Source: Tipula vernalis
Taxonomy: Eukaryota > Arthropoda > Insecta > Diptera > Tipulidae
Length of the DNA: 64,000 nucleotides
Assembly (NCBI GenBank): GCA_958295665.1
Contig: OY282559.1
Span: 133,217,241-133,281,240 of the forward strand
Reading direction: 5' to 3'
Shown: one piece after another, positions 1-8,878 of the stretch
Numbering within the stretch: position 1 is the stretch's first letter
How the letters are laid out: each line of letters opens with the position of its first letter
Translations under genes and position numbers: made by a program
Notes under the pieces: model-generated
What the model was told of the DNA's origin: nothing
Seen by the model: only the letters and a program-made list of their open reading frames with translations
Databases searched by the model: none

Positions 1-1818
1 TACGTTATTCTTGAAGAAAAATTAAAAATATCTCGTACATACCATATGTAAAAATATGTGATCATGCCAGAATATTTAAAAATATGTGGTAACATATAGG
101 GCTCATTCGCTTTTATTTGTTCTAAAAAGAATAACTATCCAACAAATTTTTGGTTTGGATTTCCCAACAAAAATATTTTTTTATCTAAGAATCCTAAGCC
201 TAGTAGTAATCACCAATTCATATACATTTTGAAATTCACAGAATAAATCATGTCAATAATAATAAACATTAAAAAAGAAATAATGCGGCTGGATAATTCC
301 TTTCTCTGGTTTAATTGTTCATAAAACTGTCTATGAGCATGCTGTCGTTTTTTATCAGTCCGAAAATATTTGGAAAATAAATTAACTTTCTAGCTTTAGG
401 ATTGAAAGACGATGATAGAACCAAAAAAAAAAAAAAGTTATGTTACTTGACGATGGATAAAAATGGGTTTAATCTCCAGCCCGTTTTGTAAAAGTTAGTA
501 GAAACTTCATAATATATTGCAATTTGCAAAAAACATAAATCTTGAAGAAGTAGGCACCCATCCAATATCCAGCAACCGCTATTTCTTAATTATACATTTT
601 GATTTCAATAAAATCGTAAATTGTTTATATAAAGAGATTATTAATCTTGCATGCAATTCCGAAAACTTTCATTATACATATACGTGTAGACAGACGAATA
701 AAAAAAACAATTAAATTAATTAATTAAATTAAAATTATAACTTTCAATTGAAAATTTTGTATTTTATTATAATAAAAAAGATAAATTCAAATATACATAA
801 TTTCTAACCTTTTCCATAATACCTTATTAAGGTCAATTACTTAATTACTCAAACACATGATTTATCTTCCACTTAAGAAATTTAGTTTTTATTTCATTAT
901 AATTTATATGAAGAAAATGTCTGCTCGTGTTAATTATTTAAATTTCACTTTATACGTTTATGCACATAAAAAACATAAATTACAAAATTTATGTACATTT
1001 TATAAATTGCACTCTCGTTTTAGGATGAACCCAGTATGCAAGTTACACGGATTTCCGTGTACTTTTCTGTGCGAAAAGCATGTTGTATCTAAGGAAATAA
1101 ACATGAAAAGTACACGAAAAAATGTACTACTCGCCAAAGAAAAGTGTCTCAAAAATTCCGGTGTCTTTGAATGTGTTAGTAAATATAGAATAGAGAAAAA
1201 AAAACCAATTTCGCAATTGTACGAAATATCGTACAAAATTAATATTATGTTATCATAATCATTTCCGTCTAACTTAACGTAGTTTTCCAATTGAAAATTA
1301 GACACTTTTCTTTATGATTTTTGCTTGGAATTTTGAGTGAATGGGATCATACTCGTATGATTGCAACAAAATTTAAGTTGATTTACGTGCAAATTACGAA
1401 TACTTTTCCGGGTGATTTTTTATGACCATTCCTTGTGAATCAACGATACTTACGGACAAGTTCTAAATTAAATATATGTCGAAAAAATGAAAAGAATATG
1501 CTTTTAATGTCCACCTATACTCGTATTTTAATATAATGTATATCAGGTAATTATATTAAGTATAACAAAAAATTGAAAAAATAGTTGTAAAATAGGTAAA
1601 TAATTCAAAATTAAAACATCAACAAGTAAATAAAATAATCACATTACATCGAATTCAATATTCAATAAATTCTAAAACATAAATCATAAAAAAATAAAAA
1701 TCTAAGTACTAAAATGGTTAACATCAATTCAATATTTAATTAATTCATTTTTTTAAAAACTTAAGTAAAATAAAAAAAGAGAAAAACATAATATGTACAT
1801 ACATATGTATTTATTAAA
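1..1818. other. AT-rich non-coding stretch
   Basis: I see no gene here. The stretch is AT-rich with short A and T runs. Open frames at 517-714 and 857-1258 (plus) and 1000-1305 (minus) have no recognisable domain and low-complexity composition, and they overlap each other. A short perfect hairpin (tacacgga/tccgtgta) lies near 1045-1062. A run of short palindromic acatatgtaca-type words lies near 1793-1812. Confidence 0.6.
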
Positions 1819-4800
1819 TTATTTTGATCTGAGGCTTTTCCTGAGGCCGTCTCGCGCCAGTTGCAACCATTTGTTTATAAGGACTACGACCTCTTCGTCG
1901 CAGGAGTTCTGGAATTTCTTTAGTGCCGTATCTGAAAATTTAAAACATACTTTTTTTTTTTAGTATTTTATATATTTTCATTAATTTTTTTAAATAATTA
2001 TGTACCTTTCAAAATTTTAAAGATTAGAAATCCCTAAACAGATATACATATTGCCTTGGAGACCGTGCCAAGAAAATTAGTAGCACATTCATCCTTGCTT
2101 TAATGAACTTAGATAAATCGTTTATTCGTTGTGCCATAAATTGTTTTTCCTGTAAAAATAATGTTAAAAAAAAGTCCTTAGAAATTACAAGAATTAATTA
2201 ACATTCAACAAAAATTAAAAAAAGTAAAATTAGCGTTCACAGCTTATGTGATTGTCGTGAAGAAGAAAAAATTGTAATTGAATTTATATGTATTAGTACG
2301 ATTCGCTAGTACATAAAGCACAGGACATTCTGTATATATAGAATTGTGATATAGTCAGTCAGATATTGTGGTATAGTCAGTCCAGTCGCCGCGGCCTGAT
2401 GAGAGGATTGATTTTTCCATAATCATAAGCTCATCAGTTCGAAACTGGATTGAATTCTCTTACAATCTTCGGAACATATTAAAATTAAAAATTAAATAAA
2501 TAGAATTCTGTCTATTAGCCGGTTTTCGTTGAATTACCGTTCGTAAATACTAAAATGTTTCTACGTGTTAATAAAAAACACATTTAAAAGTGTCGTAAGA
2601 CCGGTAGCATATTTAGAAATTACAAGAATTAATTAACATTCAACAAAAATTAAAAAAAAAAGTAAAATTAGCGTTCACAGCTTATGTGATTGTCGTGAAG
2701 AAGAAAAAATTGTAATTGAATTTATATGTATTAGTACGATTCGCTAGTACATAAAGCACAGGACATTCTGTATATATAGAATGTAAATTGTGGTATAGTC
2801 AGTCCAGTCGCCGCGGCCTGATGAGAGGATTGACTTTTTCATAATCATAAGCTCATCAGTTCGAAACTGGATTGAATTCTCTTACAATCTTCGGAACATA
2901 TTAAAATTAAAAATTAAATAAATAGAATTCTGTCTATTAGCCGGTTTTCGTTGAATTACCGTTCGTGATACTAAAATGTTTCTACGTGGTAATAAAAAAC
3001 ACATTTAAAAGTGTCGTAAGACCGGTAGCATATTTAGAAATTACAAGAATTAATTAACATTCAACAAAAATTAAAAAAAGTAAAATTAGCGTTCACAGCT
3101 TATGTGATTGTCGTGAAGAAGAAAAAATTGTAATTGAATTTATCTGTATTAGTACGATTCGCTAGTACATAAAGCACAGGACATTCTGTATATATAGAAT
3201 GTATATTGTGGTATAGTCAGTCCAGTCGCCGCGGCCTGATGAGAGGATTGATTTTTTCATAATCATAAGCTCATCAGTTCGAAACTGGATTGAATTCTCT
3301 TACAATCTTCGGAACATATTAAAATTAAAAAGTTAAAATTTGTTATCTTTTGTTTATTTATGTATACTGCGAGTTCATGTAAAATTTATTCTGAAAAATT
3401 TTCAGCAGGCTCGTAGTCTATTTTAAGTGAAATCTGCTCTAGATTACCTTTACAAATTTTACTGTACTGTAATATTTTGCAATTAAATTCAATAATTGCT
3501 TGTATAAAACATACATATAACTGAATTATTATCGATATATATTTAACGATATTATTATTCATTTTAAAATTAAATTATTTTTACTTCACAAAACTCACAA
3601 AAATAAATAAAACTAAACGTCAAAATTTTAACTTTTTAGCGAGTTGCATTTGGAACAGCAAATCTGTTAAAAAATGAGGTAAGTTAAATATTTCTTACCA
3701 CAGTTAAAATATTTCACTTTTTAACCAATTGGAACACAGCCTTATAAATAAATTTTTATTAACTAAGGACTTAACCACAAGTTAAGGAATCTTCTACCAA
3801 TGCAATTTGCTAAGATACTAGAATCATACTTGAAAGATAGGTTCTTCAGGATTAAGTTAGATGATACATTTTCTGAATTGAAAGAAATCAATGCAGGAGT
3901 TCCACAGGGCAGTGTATTAGGGCCGGTTTTATACCTACTATATACTTATGATCTTCCTACATTAGAAAACAACACAGTGGCAACTTTTGCAGATGATACG
4001 GCGATCTTAGCTGTTGGAAAAAGCAACGAAGAATCAACACAGAAGTTACAATCAGCTATAACTCAAATATATAAATGGACAAAAAGATGGAGAATAAAAC
4101 TAAATGAAGCTAAATCAGTTCACATCAACTTTACAAACAGACGAATCGAACATATTCCGATTACCATAAATCGGGAAATAATACCGCATGCGAACACAGC
4201 TAAGTATCTCGGCATGACCCTGGATGCTAAACTACGATGGAAAGCACACGTCAAGAAGAAAAGTGAAGAATTAAGACTTAAATACAGAAAAATGTATTGG
4301 CTGATGGGAAGGAACTCTTCTTTATCAACATACAACAAGCTTCTACTTTATAAGCAAATATTGAAACCGATTTGGACTTATGGTATTCAGCTTTGGGGTT
4401 GTACCAAACAGAGCAACATAAATATCATCCAAAGATTTCAGAATATGGTATTAAGGAACATCGTTGATGCACCTTGGTATGTTAGGAACAATGACCTTCA
4501 TAGGGACCTTAAAATGAACCTCATCTTAAATGAAATCCAGGAAAAAGCACGAAGACATGAAGAAAGGCTCCGCCAACATGTGAACATTGAGGCAACTCAG
4601 CTCCTAAGCATCACGAATTTAGTTCGCAGACTTAAAAGAACCAAACCTTTTGAGCTGGTGTGATTGTCAGCTTAAGCAGCATTATGCTGATCTAAAATCC
4701 ACAACAAAGATGTGGTTTACATCAATTTACCAAACACTATGGAATGCCAATGGGAAGAAGCCATAGATTAATTTAAGTTAGTAAATTAAGTCAGAAACAA

Positions 4801-4862
4801 ATTGCTAATTAGTCCAGGAGACTAGATTGTAATTACATAAAATAAATAAATAAAATTTATTT

Positions 4863-4893
<31 letters not shown>

Positions 4894-5169
4894 TTAACTA
4901 AGGAAAATATTTCTATTTGCGTAAAAACTAATTTTCTGATAAAGAAATAGTACTCACAAGTTTGGCGTTCTGGAGTTTCCGTGTCAAAATCTACATGAAC
5001 GTTTTGTGTTAAAGTTTCTGGAAATTTATTTTTTATTTTTAAAAAATTTTGAAACCCTAGGTCATAATTGAAACGAAATTATTTAATAGGATGAATTATT
5101 TGAAGTAAACTAATAAAACTTACCAGTTGTTTTGAAAATAAACTGCTCATTCTTAGTAAAACTGTCCAT
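1819..5169 (-). CDS. Putative small multi-exon host gene (candidate exons, tentative)
   Basis: On the minus strand an ATG at 5169 opens an exon (5124-5169, starting MDSFTKNEQF) that ends in a strong GTAAGT donor. The next exon (4958-5017) has a ttccag acceptor, joins in frame (reading ...KTT-E-TLTQNVHVDF) and ends in GTGAGT. Further candidate exons follow. One at 3620-3663 fits the phase and ends in a stop. One at 2048-2149 encodes 34 residues starting EKQFMAQRINDLSKF. One at 1819-1931 ends in a stop and encodes a helical segment containing EEVVVLINKWLQLARDGL. The phase between the last two does not match with the obvious donor, so the chain is uncertain and there may be two genes or a decayed one. 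The terminal segment faintly resembles the conserved C-terminal helix of SFR1/Mei5-type recombination accessory proteins; that is a weak impression only. A LINE and a repeat array lie in the would-be introns. Confidence 0.28.
2378..2452 (+). other. Nested hairpin motif: hammerhead-like core or tRNA-like promoter (copy 1)
   Basis: The sequence reads TCCAGTC, then the palindrome GCCGCGGC, then CTGATGAG, about 36 bases, then CGAAACTGGA. TCCAGT pairs with ACTGGA, GTC precedes a 3-bp GCC/GGC stem, and CTGATGA and GAAA occupy the positions of a type III hammerhead core. Against this, the stem II position offers only three pairs, and CTGATGAG (2396-2403) can instead pair perfectly with CTCATCAG (2430-2437). 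Alternatively GTTCGAAAC matches a Pol III B box with a T-arm-like hairpin, and TGGTATAGTCAG upstream is close to an A box, as in a tRNA-derived SINE. Same motif at 2800-2874, 3218-3292, 36950-37024 (minus) and 37399-37473. Confidence 0.45.
2800..2874 (+). other. Nested hairpin motif, copy 2
   Basis: Same arrangement as at 2378-2452, with the GTC, CTGATGAG and CGAAAC words all intact. Changes are confined to the loop between CTGATGAG and CTCATCAG. Confidence 0.45.
3218..3292 (+). other. Nested hairpin motif, copy 3
   Basis: Same arrangement as at 2378-2452. Core words and both paired arms are unchanged, with a loop substitution only. Confidence 0.45.
3331..3757. other. AT-rich intron-like sequence
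   Basis: No gene of its own on the plus strand. It contains one possible minus-strand exon (3620-3663, acceptor ttttttaacag) discussed with the candidate gene at 1819-5169. Otherwise AT-rich. Confidence 0.4.
3758..3769. repeat. Target-site duplication, left copy (12 bp)
   Basis: ATTAACTAAGGA is repeated exactly at 4893-4904 and brackets the LINE insertion. Confidence 0.85.
3770..4663 (+). pseudogene. LINE reverse transcriptase, C-terminal half (5' truncated)
   Basis: About 297 codons are open from the truncation point; the first ATG is at 3800. The RT core motifs are present: AGVPQGSVLGP (motif 4 region), FADDTAIL with the catalytic aspartate pair, and AKYLGMTLDAKLRWKAHV typical of the LINE thumb. 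The C-terminal region (YGIQLWGCTKQSNINIIQRF and onward) matches Jockey-group elements. The N-terminal RT motifs, endonuclease and ORF1 are missing because of 5' truncation, so it cannot act alone. No frameshift or stop is seen within the retained part. Confidence 0.88.
3770..4892 (+). mobile_element. 5'-truncated non-LTR retrotransposon (LINE, Jockey-like) insertion
   Basis: The insertion is bounded by an exact 12-bp target duplication and ends in a poly-A tail (about 4870-4892), the signature of target-primed reverse transcription. It is 1,123 bases long. The reverse-transcriptase frame is open from the very first base (LNHKLRNLLP...), so the element is truncated inside the RT domain rather than rearranged. 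A roughly 200-base 3' UTR follows the stop. The intact frame, long pure A tail and exact duplication suggest a fairly recent insertion compared with the other elements here. Confidence 0.9.
4893..4904. repeat. Target-site duplication, right copy (12 bp)
   Basis: Exact copy of 3758-3769, immediately after the poly-A tail of the LINE. Confidence 0.85.
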
Positions 5170-5249
5170 TTCAAATCTATAATAATTTGGAATATAAACA
5201 ACCATCATTAGTTTTTAATTTCATTATTTTGGAATGAATTACATTTATT

Positions 5250-6991
5250 TTAAATTGGTCGATTTTTGAATCCAGCTGCTCTTTGGTGCAAAAAAAAAAT
5301 ATTTAGATTGGAAGATAATAAAGGCGTCGTGAAAAATTGCTGGATGCTGTTCAAGAAACTTCTTCTCAAGTTAACATCAAGATCATTTGATTTAATAATT
5401 TCCGAGATTTTAAAAATTTTATTGTTGATCAAGCAGTAATTATGGGTATTTTATAGAATATTTGAATTTATTATAACTTATATCTCTGAATGATCTTCCA
5501 CCTATGTTATAATCTAATACCACATATGGTATAACTTTATTAACTGAACTTTTTATAATATTATTCATTTCTTCAATCCTGTTACTAAGTTGCTTTAAAG
5601 GTTGGGAGTGCTTCTTGATTTTCCTTTTTAGGTGTTGCATAGCATTTTCAAATTTGAACGCGCTGTAATTGTCCAAGCTACCAAAGTTTCTTACATCTGC
5701 AGCCAAATGGATAAGATTATGAATATTATATCCAACAGAACTAGCCACATATAGTTCTGAAAAGTTTTTAACATATTTTGTTAACATGTTTGTGGCACAT
5801 TGATTATTTAATATGCATACTGTTTCTCATCGCATAATATTCTAATGGCACACACTAATAATAGAAAATGTTCATAATATTCCGCAGACAAAATATTTTT
5901 CATTATTATAGGACCAGTATATAAAAGAAAAAGACGAAATTCAGTAGCTTTCCATCTGACAATTTCACAAATTGGTCGTGGTTTCCGTTTAAATTCTGAT
6001 GTTATTCCAAATTTCACTACCCACCTCCTTTCACTCTCGCATAACTCCCAGAAGAACGCAGTGCATACAATCAATCGACATCTGCGACACACATTTAAAG
6101 TTAATTTTCTCCAGAGCCATTTTAGTTTGTTTTAAATGATGTTCAGGCTGCTCCCTATTAAAAAATGCCTCGTCAATTCGCAAAGGCTCGGCTACATTTA
6201 GAAATACAACACGATTTTTTATTTCACGATTACAATAGCTCGAATATATACGATGCCATTTATTTTAATAAATTGAATGTCTTCTACAAAATTATTTAAG
6301 TAAGCATCGAGGCAGAATGGTTTTCTGTAACCGTGATATGCTCCGATCATAAAAACTTCATTAGTGCCATTTATAGTATATTTCCTAAAATAGGCCATAA
6401 TTGGCTATTAGAACTTTTTGCTAAAGGCAGACCATCGATACCTATATCAATGTTCAAAATATTTGGCCGTTTTAGATATATGTGCAAAATATTTTGTATG
6501 GTTCTCTAAGTCCGAAATGAAAGTAAGATCCACTACCCATTGGAGATGTTTTGGTAAGTTTTGGCGTGTGCTTCAAAGTTCGGACATCTTTGGGCAGGGT
6601 AGGGTGATATTCTCTGAGAATAGCCAGCAAAGAATTTGCTGATTCATACGATGGACTATATTTAATACTCCAATCAGACAAATTGCTCTCTAAATTCTGG
6701 GATAGACAATTATCATCAAAATCGATATTGTCGTCGTCACTCAAGGAATCTGATGAAATATCTGATTCGTCACTCAAGAAATCTAATGGAATAGGACCGT
6801 TTCAGTGAATCATTAAAATGTTCAAGTGATGGAGATTTTGTTGGAATGTCGATAGTTGCTATTAAGTTAGTTACAGCCGCAGAATTTAATTTTGCTTGAA
6901 TTTCACTATCGACAATGTTAGGAGTTTGGCCAAATGACAGCAAAAGAGCCAACTCATTCTTGATTTTTCGGTCAAACTTTCGTTTGGACAT
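5250..6991 (-). pseudogene. Broken EnSpm/CACTA-like (Tnp2/DUF4218-like) transposase
   Basis: Minus-strand pieces read in order from an ATG at 6991. First comes an N-terminal basic part (MSKRKFDRKIKNELALLLSF). After a frameshift near 6775 there is an acidic serine-rich stretch and LLAILREYHPTLPKDVRTL. Later parts include VFMIGAYHGYRKPFCLDAYL (about 6290-6350) and MSIDCMHCVLLGVM (about 6035-6080, out of frame with its neighbours). They continue with FKRKPRPICEIVRWKATEFR, then YNIHNLIHLAADVRNFGSLD and ENAMQHLKRKIKKHSQPL. The last block has the layout of the DUF4218-type C-terminal domain of plant CACTA transposases and their animal relatives. At least four frameshifts or stops break it. Length fits one nearly full-length decayed transposase gene. 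The superfamily name is my recognition from motif order; I could not search. Confidence 0.6.
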
Positions 6992-7107
6992 CTTAAAATA
7001 TAAACAGAAAGCATAAAACTTTTAACGTATGCTTATTTATTACAATAATACGACAATAATAATAGATTTTTCACAATTTGGCTCATCAAAGGAAACACAA
7101 CAAATAC
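6992..7107. other. Short AT-rich spacer
   Basis: Lies between the transposase remnant and a small TIR element. No coding signal. Confidence 0.4.
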
Positions 7108-7285
7108 TATCCGATGCATTAGTAATTGTGATGAGGAAAATTTAAATCAAATGAAACGTTATTTATAATTCAATTAAATAAGAGAAAAAAAAATTCAAAA
7201 AATCAATTTTCATTGGTTTTACATGGCAACAAACATAAACGTTACCTTAAACTTTCCTCATCACAATTATTAATGTATAGGATAG
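7108..7285. mobile_element. Small palindromic MITE-like element (~178 bp)
   Basis: The left end CTATCCGATGCATTAG continues into TAATTGTGATGAGGAAA and is matched in inverted form at 7248-7285 with few mismatches, giving TIRs of about 33 bases around an AT-rich core. A related one-sided sequence (GCATTAGTAATATTGATGGG) occurs near 20058. No open frame. Confidence 0.6.
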
Positions 7286-7507
7286 GATAATAAAAAATAA
7301 AATATGAGAAAATGTCGCCATTTTTAATATACATAATAAAACAAAGAGAATAGACTGACGAGATAGCTAGATGACGATCAACTGAGTTAAAGAAAAAGGA
7401 ATAAAAAGAGATGAAAAATTGGTTTAGTGTAAAAGATAATTAATATGTAACAGTATAGGTTTAGCTCTTATTTGTAGTATGGAAAATAGTACGGAAAAAA
7501 AGCTCTA

Positions 7508-7990
7508 TTGTCGCACGTACGAAAAATTGCATATTGGGGAGATGCAAAAAATAAAAATATGAAGGTGACAAATTTAATGGATTTCACTGTTACTGTTCGT
7601 AAGAGCAGCGGAAAGTTGAGGCTATGTCTCGACGCCCGGAAGGTTAATGAATTAACGATTAAAGACGCATATCCGTTGCCACTGATAGAGGGATTGCTGA
7701 GTCGACTTGACCGCACGAAATATATCTCGTCAGTCGACTTAAAGGATGCCTTTTGGCAAATTCCTCTTGACGTGGTATCTCGTGATAAAACTGCGTTCAC
7801 CGTTCCGAGCAGACCCAAAGGGTGTTATCAAGAGACATATTAATCAGATTCGACCACGGTTGGTCCGATCTGAAAATTATCAGTGTAAACAAAACAAGTT
7901 TGAGGCAGTAACTAAGCAGCGTGAAAGAACCAATGGGATTGAAAAGGATAACTCGTTTTTTTTAAGAAGCCGGAAGCGACATCAATAAGA
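7508..7990 (+). pseudogene. Ty3/gypsy pol fragment: RT joined to integrase tail by internal deletion
   Basis: A frame from about 7565 encodes SGKLRLCLDARKVNELTI, then KDAYPLPLIEGLLSRLD and SSVDLKDAFWQIPL, the N-terminal motifs of a gypsy reverse transcriptase. It stops matching soon after DKTAFTVPSR near 7810. The overlapping second frame then reads KGVIKRHINQIRPRLV, which looks like the extreme C-terminus of a gypsy integrase. The catalytic YxDD, RNase H and integrase core are absent, so an internal deletion joined the two ends. Non-functional. Confidence 0.65.
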
Positions 7991-8499
7991 GAGAATACAT
8001 TTGATGTGGAGGGTGCTGAAGATTTCGATATAAGTGAAGTGGTTGATAACGACGAAAAGTTTGTTTATGACCTTATCAGTGGGATTCTTGATAGAATTGT
8101 TTACGAAACAGGAGTGGAGAGTCGTCACAATTTGAGGGATACAAATATAATTAAGAAACCATTTACATTTAGATAAATGTTAATATAAGTGTCTTTTAAT
8201 TTTATAAAGTTGATAAGGGGAGTGAGGTTATAGAACCGTTGAATTTAAAGTAAATCATTCGTAGTAGTAGTAGTTAAGTAATTGAGTATTGTAAACATAT
8301 TTGGGGGGACGTTTGTTATGTATTGAGGTCGTACTGTATGAATGTAAACGAACTTCATAGTATACATCAAGTTAGGTTGGGTTTTGACGTCAAAATATGG
8401 AACAAGCGTGTCTTTGGATATCTTAAGAAATAAACATTATAAGAAGCAATTATAATCGTGTTTCATATTAAACCCAGATATTACATTTTCCAGTTATTT
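7991..8499 (+). other. Possible gypsy 3' region
   Basis: No clear gene. A short purine run AAGGGGAG at 8214-8221 followed by TG could be a polypurine tract and LTR start for the fragment upstream. I found no matching 5' LTR, so this is weak. A second G-run lies near 8303. Confidence 0.2.
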
Positions 8500-8878
8500 T
8501 ATTTTATCTTCCATTCCTGTCTTATTTCTTCCTCTATTATTAAATTTACATCTTCTATTGTTCTTCTATTGCTTCTTTTGCTAGTTTATCTGCTTTCCCG
8601 TTCCCCAATATTAAATTTTGCTTGGAATCCATTGTATTATGGCCGTTGGTGTTTTCATTTTCTGCTACTTTATCTAATATTTCTTTTTCATAGTACTTCA
8701 ACTTTCTATCTTTTATGACCATATTTAAATACGAGCAATTGCTTTTCGAATCTGTAAATATAGTATAACTATTTTTGTGAGTTTTCCTATTGCTATTTTT
8801 ATCAATACCTGCCAAATGAATTAGTGCTACCTTCTGATTTTGGTATGTTTTCAAATTTATCTGAAACCAACCCAATCC
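8500..8878 (-). pseudogene. LINE RNase H domain remnant
   Basis: The minus-strand frame 8555-8875 contains YTIFTDSKSNCSYLN and, near its end, GNGKADKLAKEA. These are the TDS and G-N-x-x-A-D-x-L-A motifs of the RNase H domain found in I/R1/LOA-type non-LTR elements. The central part is degenerate (a stretch reading NTNGHNTMDSKQNLI sits where a W-x-P-S/G-H motif is expected). No RT is found adjacent. Isolated, dead fragment. Confidence 0.5.

Larger units (their letters stand above)
2181..3330 (+). repeat. Three head-to-tail units of a ~430-bp repeat
   Basis: The word gaaattacaagaattaatta recurs at 2181, 2616 and 3037, giving unit lengths of about 435 and 421 bases; the third unit is cut short near 3330. 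Units are very similar, differing by a few substitutions and small indels. Each contains a hairpin-forming stretch (acattct...agaatgt in units 2 and 3), a TGGTATAGTCAG word, and a nested palindromic structure around CTGATGAG...CTCATCAG followed by TTCGAAAC. Two further, inverted copies occur at 36734-37506. There is no open frame. It behaves like a dispersed element that also forms short tandem arrays. Confidence 0.85.

Noticed and set aside
857..1258. 133-codon plus frame with several cysteines
   Set aside because: Lysine/asparagine-rich from AT content, overlapped by an antisense frame of similar length, with no domain.
2378..2452. A box C/D snoRNA reading of the CTGATGAG word
   Set aside because: The C box should start with a purine and no paired D box with terminal stem is present; the hammerhead-like or tRNA-like readings explain more of the sequence.
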